From: Granulosicoccus sp965214025
GTDB lineage: Bacteria > Pseudomonadota > Gammaproteobacteria > Granulosicoccales > Granulosicoccaceae
Assembly: GCA_965214025.1 (NCBI GenBank)
Contig: CBDCAW010000091.1
Location: 10,519 to 74,518, forward strand
Direction of reading: 5' to 3'
DNA length: 64,000 nt
Positions within the stretch are counted from its first letter, which is position 1. Every line of letters starts with the position of its first letter. The translations under genes were made by a program, and so were the position numbers. The notes beneath the pieces are model-generated. The model saw only the letters and a program-made list of their open reading frames with translations, did not search any database and was not told the origin of the DNA. Below are positions 1-9,596 of the stretch, piece after piece.

Positions 1-1
1 G

Positions 2-670
2 AACATCGACTGGGCCGGGCAGGTGGTCGAGGGCATCACCGGTCAGCGTCTCGGAGAGGTCATGCGCGAGCGCATCCTCGAGCCGCTCGGCATGCACGAC
101 ACCGCGTTCACGATGACCGAGGCCATGCGATCGCGGCTTGCGCGCATTCACCAGCGCGAGGACGACGGGTCTCTGACCCCGCTTCTGGACATGGAGCTGC
201 CGCAGGAGCCCGAGGTGCACATGGGTGGGCACGGGCTCTACTCGACAGCCGAAGACTACGTGAAGTTCATTCGCATGTGGCTCAACGACGGCGCGGGCCC
301 CGACGGACGTGTACTGAAGCCGGAGACCGTACGGATGGCGGCGCAGAACCAGCTTGGGGACAAAAAGATCAAGATGCTGCCCGGGGTGATCCCGTCGCTA
401 TCGAACGACGCGGAGTTCTTCCCCGGCATGCCGAAGTCGTGGGCGCTGACGTTCATGGTCAACGACGAGAAGGCGCCCACCGGCCGGCCGGCCGGCGAGC
501 TCGCATGGGCGGGGCTCGGGAACCTCTTCTACTGGATCGACAGGAGCAGCGGTATCGGCGGATTCTGGGCAACGCAGATACTGCCTTTCGCCGACCCGGT
601 GTCGGTGTCTGCGTACTACGAATTCGAGACGGCGGTGTACCGGCACCTGTCGGCGAAGCGGGCCGCCTGA
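2..670 (+). CDS. Serine hydrolase, beta-lactamase/class C-like family (5' end outside window)
   Basis: The reading frame is open from base 2, so the N-terminal half with the SxxK nucleophile lies upstream; 222 residues remain. The opening residues NIDWAGQVVEGITG, followed by a LGMHDTAF-like segment, match the region after the active site in EstB/PBP4*-type hydrolases (cleavage of esters or amides). A GGHGLYSTAEDYVKF stretch and a late GFWATQ/FADP segment are usual for the C-terminal half. About 630 bases separate it from the next gene. The family is clear but the substrate cannot be told. Confidence 0.85.
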   Translation, partial: NIDWAGQVVEGITGQRLGEVMRERILEPLGMHDTAFTMTEAMRSRLARIHQREDDGSLTPLLDMELPQEPEVHMGGHGLYSTAEDYVKFIRMWLNDGAGPDGRVLKPETVRMAAQNQLGDKKIKMLPGVIPSLSNDAEFFPGMPKSWALTFMVNDEKAPTGRPAGELAWAGLGNLFYWIDRSSGIGGFWATQILPFADPVSVSAYYEFETAVYRHLSAKRAA

Positions 671-1302
671 GCCTTCGGCATAACGGCGTAGCCGGGCAAC
701 CAATTACCGGCGCTGTTTCGAGTTGCTGCCTTTCCTCTTCGGTGCGCTCGTGCTTCACCGATGACATCGATCGGCGGGTTGTTCGATCGGGATAAACCGT
801 GGAGTAAGGATAGATTCGCGCCCGGGGATTCGTGGGCGAAACGAGTTGATACCCCCGTCTGACGTCCCGGACAGGCGTTCAGTGCCATCGCTCGAATCCG
901 CACCATAAGAGAGACCTCTTGCGCTTCGATCGCAGCGCCGACATCAGCCTCCCCGCCGCCCCTCTCGCCGAGCGCCAAGCGGAAGACAGTCGCGTGCGCC
1001 CGCGACAAGCTCGAGACCGTGCGCAGAGGGCGAATTGCGTCCTGCCCGTTCCTGCGCCCCGGGTGAATCGCGCGCCGCTGCCCGACGATGCTCCCACTGA
1101 GTGATCCCGCACCATAGAAACGCCCTCTCCGTCGGTCGGTATGCCGGTTGGCGCAGGGGAATTAGTGACGAATGTTCTCGACAGACTTGCGCAACTCTGC
1201 CAATGTCCGAACCTCAGGAATATCGATATTTTCGGTAACGCCGTACCGTACCAGGCCTCAGGTCAAACGGTATCCTTTAAAAACAGGGAGATACTAAAGA
1301 TC
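671..1302. other. Intergenic stretch upstream of the TRAP genes
   Basis: No coding sequence is recognisable on either strand here. The only structure seen is a TACCGT/ACGGTA inverted repeat at 1244-1249 and 1267-1272, about 30 bases before the dctP start. It could be a regulator site, but this is weak. Confidence 0.4.
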
Positions 1303-2347
1303 ATGTCTATACATTCGAGACTCGATGTTGCACGAGGAGCGCGCCGGATTGGGCTGACGACCTCGCTGGTCGCCGCACTCCTGGCAGTGGGGCACGCCTC
1401 GGCGGACGAGCTGTCGGTTGCCACGTTCGTCCCGCCCCAGCACCACACTAACGTTCACGGGTGGGAATGGTTCGGCGAGGAGCTGGCCGAGCGCACCGAT
1501 GGTGAACTGACCGTGCGCGTCTACCCGGCAGGGCAACTCGGTGCCGGGCCGGTGCAGCAGTACAAGCGTGTCATCGAGGGTGTCGCCGATGCCGTGCTGG
1601 GCGTGGCGGGCTACACACCCGAGCTATTCCCGATCGCCATGCTGACGGTGCCGCCCGGTACCGCCTCCAGCTCGGACGAACTGGCGCAAGCGTTCCTGGC
1701 TAACTGGGACGAACACTTCGCGGGCGAGTTCGACGAGGTGATCTTCCTGGGTATCGGCTTCAATGCGGGCGTCTCGATCGCGGCGAACCGCGATCTGTCG
1801 ACACTCGAGAGCTGGAAGGGTGCGAAGATCGTCGCCTTCTCGGCCTCGATGGGGCCACTGCTCGAAGCCATGGGTGCGGTACCGGTGCAGATGCCCGTCA
1901 CCGACATCTACACCGCGCTGTCGACCGGCACCATCGACGGCGCCGTCGCGGCGCACAACAACATGCTGGCCCCCTGGAACTGGCACGAGGCGGCCAGTCA
2001 CTACATCGACAACGTGCCGCCGCAGTTCCAGACCGTCTACTTTCGTGATGAACAAGGAGCGCTACCAGGCGTTGCCCGAAGCGCACCGCGCGGCTATCGA
2101 CGAGCTGCGCGGCGAGGCGTTCACGGCCTCCGCCTCGGGCGGCTTCCAGCAGGCCGACCAGGCCGCACTGGACACGTTCCGGGACGATCCCAAGCGCGGG
2201 TTCGAGTACATCGTGGTCAGCGACGAGGAGCGCGCGAAGATGGACGCCGCCGTAGAGGAGGGGCTCGAGGTGATCTTCGACGAGTACGAGCAGGCCGGCG
2301 TCTCGAATGCCCGCGAGATCTACCGCGACCTGCACGGTCTGGACTGA
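1303..2347 (+). pseudogene. dctP: TRAP transporter substrate-binding protein DctP, one frameshift
   Basis: This is the periplasmic solute receptor of a tripartite ATP-independent transporter. The ATG at 1303 follows an AGGGAG ribosome site, and the product starts with a signal peptide ending near GHASA. The frame runs through the binding-protein fold (YPAGQLG, then PVTDIYTALSTGTIDGA, a DctP hallmark) up to VYF at about 2042. It then resumes one frame over as VMNKERYQALPEAHR and ends at 2347. Removing one T from the TTT near 2041-2043 restores about 348 residues, the normal DctP length. This may be an assembly error rather than a dead gene. dctQ starts 7 bases later. Confidence 0.85.
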
Positions 2348-2354
2348 GGCCGGG

Positions 2355-2924
2355 ATGCCCACACCGATGCCGATGCTGCGAGGGCTGGACCGCGTACTGA
2401 CATGGCTCGCGCTCGCGGTAGGCGGTGCGACTCTCGCGTTCATGACCGTACTGTCGACCGTCAACGTGCTCGTCATGCGCAAGGCGTTGAACGACCCCAT
2501 CCGCGGCGCTGAGGACCTGATGGTGCTCGCACTCGTGCTGGTGGTGGCCATATCGATCCCGTACGGGGCACGGACCGGGGCGCACATCGAGATCGAGCTG
2601 CTCGACGAGCACCTGTCGCGGCGCGCGCGCGCCGTGACGCTACCGTTCGTGAAGGTGCTGGCGATCGTGATCGTCTCGCTGTTGTCGTGGCAGCTGTGGC
2701 TCGCCGGCGGCAGCGCGTCGCGCTTCGGCGAGGCGTCGCGCGAGCTCGTCATCGCGTTCGGGCCGTTCTACCGGATCCTCGCGGCGGCCAGCGCGGTGTA
2801 CGCGTTCGTGCTGGTGCTGGAGCTGCTCGCCATGCTGCGCGGACGGCCGCTCGCGCGCATCGAACTGCAGCGAGCGGACACACCCGACATCGCCGAAGGC
2901 GATACCACGGGTGGTGCGCCATGA
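2355..2924 (+). CDS. dctQ: TRAP transporter small permease DctQ
   Basis: A 189-residue membrane protein with four hydrophobic segments, the normal length and topology for the small DctQ subunit that pairs with DctM. The charged pair in the second segment region (RGAEDLMVLALVLVVAISIPYG) fits the family. It begins 7 bases after dctP, and its TGA overlaps the dctM start as ATGA, so the three genes are one operon with coupled translation. The transported acid is not evident; the binding protein would decide it. Confidence 0.9.
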   Translation: MPTPMPMLRGLDRVLTWLALAVGGATLAFMTVLSTVNVLVMRKALNDPIRGAEDLMVLALVLVVAISIPYGARTGAHIEIELLDEHLSRRARAVTLPFVKVLAIVIVSLLSWQLWLAGGSASRFGEASRELVIAFGPFYRILAAASAVYAFVLVLELLAMLRGRPLARIELQRADTPDIAEGDTTGGAP

Positions 2925-4276
2925 GCGTCTTGACGATCGGGCTCATCGGCCTGGCGGTCATGTTCGCGCTCATGGCGCTGCGCCTGCCCGTGGCGCTCGC
3001 GATGCTGGCGGTCGGCTTCGTCGGCACGTCGGTGGCGAGTGCGGTCAAGTTCATGGGCTTCGGCATGCCCTCGGATCTGGCGTGGGAGAAGGGCTGGCGC
3101 ATCGCCTTCTCCAACCTGTCCGGCGAGACCTTCGAGGCGGCCTCGAACTACAACCTGCTCGTCATCCCGATGTTCATTTTGATGGGCAGCGTGGCCGGCG
3201 CCAGCGGCATGTCCGCCGACCTGTTCCGCGCCGCCTACCGCTGGATGGGTCACCTGAAGGGCGGCCTGGCATCGGCCACGGTGACCGCCTGCGCAGGCTT
3301 TGCCGCGCTGTCGGGCTCGTCCCTGGCCTCGGCCGTTACGATGGGGCGCGTCGCGCTGCCGGCGATGCGAAGCTACCGCTACAGCGATTCCCTGGCCACG
3401 GGCTCGGTGGCGGCGGGCGGCACGCTCGGCTTCCTGATACCGCCCTCGGGCGGCATGATCATCTACGCGGTGCTGACCGAGCAGAGCATCGGCAGGCTGT
3501 TCATGGCGGGCGTGGTGCCCGGCATCCTGCTCACGCTGCTGTTCATCGGCGTCATCTGGCTCACCGTGCGCCGCAATCCCGAGGCCGGACCGAGGGGCGA
3601 ACGGTCCACCCGCGGCGAACGGCTGGCCGCCAGCCGGGACGCGCTGCCGATCCTGCTGGTGGTGTTCCTCGTGATCGGGGGCATGTACACCGGCTTTTTC
3701 ACTCCGGTGGAAGCCTCCTCGGTCGGCGCCTTCCTGACCTTCGCGGTCGCGGTGGCACGCAGGCGCCTGGACCTCTCGGCATTGCGCGACATCGTGCTGC
3801 AGACCATGAGCGCGACTTCGACCATCTTCCTGATCCTGGTCGGTGCCTTCGTGTTCATCCCGTTCATGTCGCTGACCGAGGTACCGCAACGGTTGGTGGA
3901 ACTGCTGATCGCCGCACCGATTCCGGACTCGGGCGTGCTGATCATGATCATCGTCGCCTACCTGGTGCTCGGCATGTTCCTCGACACGATGGCGATGCTG
4001 GTGCTGACCATTCCGGTGGTGATCCCGATCGCCATCGGGTTGGACTGGGATCTGATCTGGTTCGGGATCATCGTGGTGATCTCGCTCGAGATGGGTATGA
4101 TCTCGCCCCCGGTGGGCATCAATGTGTTCATCGTCAAGTCGATCGCGCCAGACGTGCCGATGGGTACGATCTTCCGCGGCATCTGGCCGTTCTGGTTCGC
4201 GATGCTGATCATGATCGTGCTGCTGGTACTGGTGCCGGACCTGGCGCTGTTCCTGCCCGAGCAACTCGTCGGTTGA
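2921..4276 (+). CDS. dctM: TRAP transporter large permease DctM
   Basis: A 451-residue inner-membrane protein with about 12 hydrophobic segments. It carries out sodium-driven import of the solute delivered by DctP. Family marks include ALSGSSLASAVTMG around residues 125-140, the FLIPPSGGMIIYAVLTEQS segment, and MISPPVGINVFIVKS near the C-terminus. The start overlaps the dctQ stop by four bases. It converges on the LysR gene with a 97-base gap. Confidence 0.95.
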   Translation: MSVLTIGLIGLAVMFALMALRLPVALAMLAVGFVGTSVASAVKFMGFGMPSDLAWEKGWRIAFSNLSGETFEAASNYNLLVIPMFILMGSVAGASGMSADLFRAAYRWMGHLKGGLASATVTACAGFAALSGSSLASAVTMGRVALPAMRSYRYSDSLATGSVAAGGTLGFLIPPSGGMIIYAVLTEQSIGRLFMAGVVPGILLTLLFIGVIWLTVRRNPEAGPRGERSTRGERLAASRDALPILLVVFLVIGGMYTGFFTPVEASSVGAFLTFAVAVARRRLDLSALRDIVLQTMSATSTIFLILVGAFVFIPFMSLTEVPQRLVELLIAAPIPDSGVLIMIIVAYLVLGMFLDTMAMLVLTIPVVIPIAIGLDWDLIWFGIIVVISLEMGMISPPVGINVFIVKSIAPDVPMGTIFRGIWPFWFAMLIMIVLLVLVPDLALFLPEQLVG

Positions 4277-4373
4277 GCGCATGTCACGCACCCCTCCGAC
4301 CACTCGACGGCCAGGCGTCTGTACGAGGCGGCCGTCGCGGGCGGCCAGTCGCGATCCGGTCCTGGCACCTATC

Positions 4374-5261
4374 CTACGGGGGAGCCGAGGCGAACCGGAA
4401 GAGCGCCTCGGTGAATTCGCGCACTAGCACCGGGCGCTGCGTGTGCACCGGGAACACGAGAAACGCCCGGAACAGCACCGCCGGGGCGAACGGGCGTAGC
4501 ACGAGTCCTCGCTCAACGAAGCCATCGACCGCCAGCGGGTTCACGAATGCGATCGTGCTTCCCGTCAGCGCCAGCGCGCAGGCCGTGCTCGCCGCCGGCG
4601 TCTCGATAACGTAGTCGGGACACACGCCCGCGGCGTCCAGCACCGCCTCGAGCCGACGGCGGGCACGGTCCTCAGGCGAGAGACCGATCAGCGGATACCG
4701 CGCGACGTCCTTCGGGCCGAGCGTGCGCCGTCTCGCCAACGGGTGGTCGGGCGCCATCGCGATCACGCCATCGCGCTCAATGAGGAGCTCGGTGTCGACC
4801 CCCGATCGGTCGATCTCGTCGGCCGCAACGCCGATGTCGAAATTGCCGTCGGCCACGTCGTTGCGGACTTCCGCGGAACTGCGAATCCGCAGCGACATTC
4901 GAACCTTCGGGTTATCGCGGTGGAACGCCGACATGGCGCGCGCCACGACGCCGTTGCCAAGAGCGAACAGCGAGCCGATGGCCAGGTTGCCGGTGCCATA
5001 GTCGCGGATCGCTGCGGCTGACGACTTCAGCCGATCGAGACCACTGAAACTTGCCGCGACCTCGCGGAAGAACCGCTGGCCCTCGGCGGTCGGGACGAGG
5101 CGAGCCCGAGTGCGGTCGAAAAGCGCGAACCCGACGGCCGATTCAAGCTCGGCGATGTTGCGGCTGATTGCCGGTTGGGTGACGTGCATGAGCTCGGCGG
5201 CGCGCACGGTCGAGCCGGAGATCATCACGTTGTGAAAAGCCTCCAGTTGTCTGAAGTTCAT
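4374..5261 (-). CDS. LysR-family transcriptional regulator
   Basis: A 295-residue regulator with an N-terminal winged HTH (MNFRQLEAFHNVMISGSTVRAAELMHVTQPAISRNIAELE) and a C-terminal co-inducer domain with the usual D/E-rich and hydrophobic alternation. The start at 5261 is preceded by GGAG at 7-base spacing, which favours it over upstream in-frame codons. It is divergent from the RidA gene across 238 bases, the classic layout for a LysR that controls its neighbour. The TRAP operon converges on its 3' end, so it may control both. Confidence 0.9.
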   Translation of the reverse strand: MNFRQLEAFHNVMISGSTVRAAELMHVTQPAISRNIAELESAVGFALFDRTRARLVPTAEGQRFFREVAASFSGLDRLKSSAAAIRDYGTGNLAIGSLFALGNGVVARAMSAFHRDNPKVRMSLRIRSSAEVRNDVADGNFDIGVAADEIDRSGVDTELLIERDGVIAMAPDHPLARRRTLGPKDVARYPLIGLSPEDRARRRLEAVLDAAGVCPDYVIETPAASTACALALTGSTIAFVNPLAVDGFVERGLVLRPFAPAVLFRAFLVFPVHTQRPVLVREFTEALFRFASAPP

Positions 5262-5499
5262 GCCGTGGCTCCATCGGGTATCTGTTATCAGGTTAGCGCA
5301 TGGAGCTATCACTAAATATCAGTTGAAATAACTTTCTTGTATCGGGAAACTGATTCTGAAGGAAGAGCGCCGACAATGGCGCGCTTGCCTACGAGGGGTT
5401 GCGGTCCGAGCACCACCGTCAATTGCACTCGACGAACCCGCTGGCGCAGCTGACAGCTGAACTGATATCAAACAGCACACGCACAGGGAGAAAAGGAAC

Positions 5500-5994
5500 A
5501 TGATCAGGCACTTCGTTGTTGGTATCACTGCACTGCTGGTCGGTGCTGGTTTGGCAGGTACTGATGCGGTCATTGCGGAAGAAGCCCGAACGGCAATCTA
5601 CCCCGCCGGAAGTGTGCCGATCGCACCCTACTCACCGGGAATCAAAACCGGCAACGGTTTTCTTTACGTGTCTGGACAGATTCCCTACACGGACGGAGAA
5701 ATTCCCGAGCATGCCCGCGACGGGGACATGGATGTCGGCGACCAGACGAAGATCGTCATGGAGAACCTGCGCAGCGTCCTGACCGAGGCCGGGTACGATT
5801 TCAACGACGCGGTCCGCGCAACCGTCTACCTGACCAACATGGACAACTACGGCTCGTTCAACGAGGTTTACGGTACCTACTGGTCGGACGATGCGACGCC
5901 GCCATCACGCGTCGCCGTTGAAGTTGGTGCACTGCCGGGTAGCAAACCGGGTGCAGAAGTGCTCGTTGAAGTATCGATGATCGCTTTTCGATAG
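5500..5994 (+). CDS. Exported RidA/YjgF/UK114-family protein
   Basis: 164 residues; the RidA fold spans about residues 30-164. RidA proteins hydrolyse reactive enamine/imine products of PLP enzymes. Key features are the GFLYVSGQIPYTDG strand, NLRSVLTEAGYDF, and the conserved Arg of VEVGALPG/PPSRVAVE. Unlike cytosolic RidA it begins with a clear signal peptide (MIRHFVVGITALLVGAGLAG, cut near VIAEE). AAAAGGA precedes the ATG. It is followed by a Tat-exported PLP enzyme, so the pair probably acts in the periplasm. Confidence 0.9.
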   Translation: MIRHFVVGITALLVGAGLAGTDAVIAEEARTAIYPAGSVPIAPYSPGIKTGNGFLYVSGQIPYTDGEIPEHARDGDMDVGDQTKIVMENLRSVLTEAGYDFNDAVRATVYLTNMDNYGSFNEVYGTYWSDDATPPSRVAVEVGALPGSKPGAEVLVEVSMIAFR

Positions 5995-6165
5995 GCAGCC
6001 GGGTAGGACGAACGTATTCTTTTTGCTCCCTCATCACGACCGGTAGTGCCATTTACCCGGTGAGCGAGGGCCACACACCAATTTTCGATTGAAGGTAATT
6101 CGAAGCACGCATACATAGTCAGGAAAGTTCAGTACAACCCGCAACTACTTACAGTGGAGACAATC

Positions 6166-7449
6166 ATGGCCTTCAGCCGTCGCGACTTTATCGGAGCCAG
6201 CGTAGCTGGCTTAGCTAGCGCTACCAGTGTAGCCAACATGGCCTTTGCTGCTGACAATACCGGATCTGCTCCGCAAATCGCCGGTAGCGAAGACGAGTAC
6301 TGGGCGCGAATTGCAGCCGACTACAATCGTGAAGAGGGCGTGATTAACCTGGAGCATGGTTATTGGACCAAGCTCGCAGGTCCTGTGCAGAAAAAGTACG
6401 TTGAGCATCAGGAATACGTCAATCGACGCAATTCACTGTACGCACGCCAGGATTGGAAAGACGATCTCGCGCAGGTTCAGGAACGCCTCGCCGAGCAGCT
6501 TCAATGCAAGCCATCCGAGATCGCCCTGACACGCAACGCCTCCGAGGCTCTGCAAGCGCTGATCGGCGGCTATCGTTCCCTGTCAAAAGGTGACGCTGTG
6601 TTGGTTTCCGATCTTGACTACCCCTCTGTCATGACAGGCTTCGACACACTTGCTGCCAGGCACGATGCTTCGGTGATCAAGATCAATCTTCCTGAGCCTG
6701 CAACCTATGAGAACGTCATCGAGGCCTACGACAAGGCGATGGATGCAAATCCGAAAATTCGGTTGCTGCTGCTCACGCATGTGAGCAACCGTACCGGACT
6801 TGTGGTACCCGTACGCGAAATCGTCGAACGCGCCAAAGCACGCAACGTTGACGTGATTGTCGACACGGCGCACTCTTGGGGCCAGCTTGACTTTACAGTT
6901 GATGATCTCGGTGCCGATTTCATCGGCTTCAATCTGCACAAATGGGTTGGTGCCCCGCTCGGCGTAGGCTTTGTCTATATTCGTGAAAGTCGACTCGACA
7001 CCATCGCGCCCGATATGTCCAGCTCCGAGTCGAATACGGACGAAACCGCCGGCCGTGTTTACGTCGGTACGATCAACTTCGCTGCCGTTCGCGCTGTCAT
7101 CGACGCGCTGGACTACTGTAACGAAGTTGGCTGGCAGAACAAGGAGAAGCGATTTCGCGCCCTTCGTGATGTTTGGGCAACCGAAGCACGAAAGCTGCCG
7201 AAAGTTCAGGTACTGACCCCGGACGATCCGCGTCTGTATACCGGACTCACCTCGTTTCGTCTGAAAGACCAGACCAGCGACGAAGCGAACGAGGCATTGG
7301 CGAAGCGCCTGCTTGATGACCACGGCATTTTCACTGTCTATCGAAGCGGTGTCGCCAAAGGCTCTTGCATACGGGTAACCCCAGGGCTCGAGAACACGGA
7401 AGAAGACTGCGCGCGCCTGCTGGACGCCATTCGTACCATTGCGGCGTGA
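6166..7449 (+). CDS. Tat-exported class V aminotransferase-fold PLP enzyme
   Basis: 427 residues. The N-terminus has a twin-arginine signal (SRRDFIGASVAG, then a hydrophobic run ending AFAADN), so the enzyme is exported folded with cofactor. The fold is aminotransferase class V, as in isopenicillin N epimerase, cysteine desulfurase and kynureninase. D233-T-A-H236 and the PLP lysine K259 in GFNLHKW are visible. The ATG at 6166 has GGAG six bases upstream and is preferred to the GTG at 6154. Codon use and GC content are lower than in the genes on either side, hinting at transfer. The reaction is unknown; the adjacent exported RidA suggests an imine-releasing reaction. Confidence 0.85.
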   Translation: MAFSRRDFIGASVAGLASATSVANMAFAADNTGSAPQIAGSEDEYWARIAADYNREEGVINLEHGYWTKLAGPVQKKYVEHQEYVNRRNSLYARQDWKDDLAQVQERLAEQLQCKPSEIALTRNASEALQALIGGYRSLSKGDAVLVSDLDYPSVMTGFDTLAARHDASVIKINLPEPATYENVIEAYDKAMDANPKIRLLLLTHVSNRTGLVVPVREIVERAKARNVDVIVDTAHSWGQLDFTVDDLGADFIGFNLHKWVGAPLGVGFVYIRESRLDTIAPDMSSSESNTDETAGRVYVGTINFAAVRAVIDALDYCNEVGWQNKEKRFRALRDVWATEARKLPKVQVLTPDDPRLYTGLTSFRLKDQTSDEANEALAKRLLDDHGIFTVYRSGVAKGSCIRVTPGLENTEEDCARLLDAIRTIAA

Positions 7450-7473
7450 AATATTTTTTCTGATACGTTGGTC

Positions 7474-7501
7474 CCGTCAGGCACCTCGTCGTGCCTGACG
7501 G
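7474..7501. repeat. 11-bp inverted repeat after the PLP-enzyme gene
   Basis: CCGTCAGGCAC and GTGCCTGACGG flank a six-base loop 25 bases after the stop codon. There is no downstream T-run on the plus strand, so it is not a standard intrinsic terminator. It could also be the end of the transposon remnant that begins right after it. Confidence 0.5.
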
Positions 7502-7509
7502 CAATGGCA

Positions 7510-7675
7510 CCCGGAGAAGGGTGGCGATATCGGCTCGTTTCACGTTGCCAACCTTGTCGAATGCGGAGTAGGGCAGCGGTACCCCGTCGTACTTGATCGA
7601 GATCGTTCCGTCCGGGTAGTCGAACACCGTCACACGCTTGCGGCGGGATTGACCGTCGCGATATTTGCCCGGCAC
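7510..7675 (-). pseudogene. ISNCY-type transposase C-terminal remnant
   Basis: About 55 residues on the minus strand read RKRVTVFDYPDGTISIKYDGVPLPYSAFDKV and so on. This resembles the C-terminal beta domain of ISNCY/IS1202-type transposases (basic residues, V-Y-PDG-I-I-Y-G--LPY--FDK). No start, catalytic core or terminal repeat is present, so this is only a scrap left by an old insertion. The family assignment rests on memory of the motif. Confidence 0.5.
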
Positions 7676-7757
7676 AGTGCCTCATCGAAGTCGAATCGAA
7701 GATCTGCTTTTGTCCTTGTCTGCTCGGCCCCCTTCTTACTCCGCCCAAGATTCAGCG

Positions 7758-8996
7758 GTGAGCGCAGTACAACCATCATCGCCGACACCGGCGTCGCTTT
7801 CGCCTAAGCAGGCATCGATACCGGAGCTCGTGGCGATCGCCTCGCTACTCATGGCGACGGTGGCCCTGTCCATCGACATCATGCTGCCGGCCCTCGATGA
7901 TATGGCCCGAGAGCTCGGCGTGGCTGCCGGTAACGATCGGCAGCATGTCATCCTCGCGCTCTTCGCCGGTTTCACACTCGGCCAGCTCGTCTTCGGTCCG
8001 CTCTCGGACAGCATCGGTCGACGTCCGTCAATCTTCGCGGGTGCCGTCCTCTATGTGCTCGGCAGCGCTGTATGTGCCTCCGCGACAAGCTTCGAGACCT
8101 TGATCGCGGGTCGCGTACTGCAGGGGGTTGGGGCCGCGGGTCCACGGATCGTCACGGTCGCGTTGATCCGCGATCGGCTGGCGGGCGCGGAGATGGCGCG
8201 CGTAATGTCGCTTATCATGGGCTTGTTCATCATGGTGCCGGTCCTGGCGCCGGCACTTGGGCAGTTGCTGCTGTTCGTCATGCCGTGGCGAGGACTGTTC
8301 GTGGTGCTGTCGGTGCTGTGCGTGACGGGAGGGGCGTGGCTGGCGCTGCGTCAGGGAGAGACGCTCGAAGAGCCGCGCGCACTGCGCCCGGGGCTGCTCG
8401 GACAGGCCTTACTGGAGGTACTCACGAGTGCGAAGCCGATGCTATTCACCGTGGCGGGAGGTTGCTGCTACGGCGCGTTGATGGGGTACATCAACGCCTC
8501 TCAGCAGATATTCCAGGACCTCTTCGACGTTGGGGATCGCTACGTGGTCCTTTTCGGGGCGTCGGCGGCCTTCATCTCGGTGGCCACGCTGATCAACAGC
8601 CACCTCGTCAAGCGCTTTCGACCCGAGGCTGTGTGCTGGACAGCCGTCGCCGTGCAGTTGATCTGGACGATCCTGTTCGCTCTCGCCGCCTGGCTCGCCC
8701 TGGACGACGTGTCGCTCCGCGCGTGGCTTGTCTTCCTGTGGCCGACGCTCTTCCTGCTCGGGCTGACGTTCGGGAACTTCAACGCGATCGCGCTGAATGA
8801 TCTCGGTCACGTGGCTGGGCTCGCCTCCGGGGTGGTCGCGTCGCTAACAACGGCATTGAGCACCGTGATCGCCGGTGCCGTGGGGCTGCGCTTCGACATG
8901 AGCGTGGTGCCGATCGTTGCCGGGTTCGGCATCTTCGGCGCACTCGCGCTCGCTTCCATGAGCGTGTCGCTCGTGCTGGAGTCTCGCAAGATGTGA
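7758..8996 (+). CDS. MFS drug-efflux transporter, Bcr/CflA-like
   Basis: A 412-residue, 12-helix inner-membrane protein. The cytoplasmic loop GPLSDSIGRRPSIFAGAVLY after helix 2 is the MFS A motif, and the ALSIDIMLPALDDMARELG start of helix 1 is typical of the Bcr/CflA drug-proton antiporters. GTG 7758 is taken as the start because an earlier in-frame start at 7665 lies inside the transposase remnant; ATG 7851 would cut into helix 1. It stands alone. A run of 12 G follows its stop codon by 16 bases. Confidence 0.85.
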   Translation: MSAVQPSSPTPASLSPKQASIPELVAIASLLMATVALSIDIMLPALDDMARELGVAAGNDRQHVILALFAGFTLGQLVFGPLSDSIGRRPSIFAGAVLYVLGSAVCASATSFETLIAGRVLQGVGAAGPRIVTVALIRDRLAGAEMARVMSLIMGLFIMVPVLAPALGQLLLFVMPWRGLFVVLSVLCVTGGAWLALRQGETLEEPRALRPGLLGQALLEVLTSAKPMLFTVAGGCCYGALMGYINASQQIFQDLFDVGDRYVVLFGASAAFISVATLINSHLVKRFRPEAVCWTAVAVQLIWTILFALAAWLALDDVSLRAWLVFLWPTLFLLGLTFGNFNAIALNDLGHVAGLASGVVASLTTALSTVIAGAVGLRFDMSVVPIVAGFGIFGALALASMSVSLVLESRKM

Positions 8997-9596
8997 TGGT
9001 GGAAAGGGAAAAGGGGGGGGGGGGCTACGTTTCGCACTACAAGCGATCTGCAGCATGTGACTCGCCGTTAGTGCGCCGTGTCGAGCCATCATCGCACGGC
9101 GGGGCTTTGATTGCTTCCTCTTCAGTGACACCGGGCCGACCCCCCTTCTTCAGCGGAAGGTCTGTCTCTGCCGGCGCTTTTTTGGAATCCTGGTCATTCA
9201 TCGTTTCTGACTCACCAATTGACAAACGGTCTCACTGGCAGGCAAGGATTGACATCTGCTTCGTTTCAGCTCAATGCCATGCGACCATTGCGTTTGGGCA
9301 AGGACGACAGCGAACGACCATCAACTACTGTGTGACCGCTCGATATGTATGAACACGCAACGTGGGCCCAATCTTTCGATGAAACGCCGGTTCCTATAGA
9401 TTGTGGTCGCGATCAGGGGCGGTAGAAATCCATCCCTGAACAGCAGTTCCCGGCCAACTGAGCAGTTCCGACCAGTTCCGCGACACGGTTCTGCTGGCCG
9501 CGCAACGCCTACAGCCCGTGATAGCTGATCGTGAAATACAGTGGTCTGGTTGAGGTGGTCGTCATCGAAGGCGTCTGGAATAGCGTGGCTTGCGTT
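8997..9596. other. Intergenic stretch with a 12-G homopolymer
   Basis: No convincing gene is seen. Bases 9013-9024 are 12 consecutive G. Three CAGTTCC copies occur at about 9440-9480. A 62-codon minus-strand frame at 9037-9225 has no recognisable domain and was not called. Confidence 0.5.

Noticed and set aside
2768..4303. A 511-codon minus-strand open frame opposite dctM
   Set aside because: Its product is His/Asp/Arg-rich with no domain, a mirror of GC-rich coding DNA; the plus strand encodes an unmistakable DctM.
7474..7501. Intrinsic terminator of the PLP-enzyme gene
   Set aside because: The 11-bp stem is convincing, but no T-run follows on the plus strand, so it is listed only as an inverted repeat.
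9037..9225. 62-codon minus-strand open frame
   Set aside because: No recognisable motif, weak ribosome site and isolated position; not supported as a gene.
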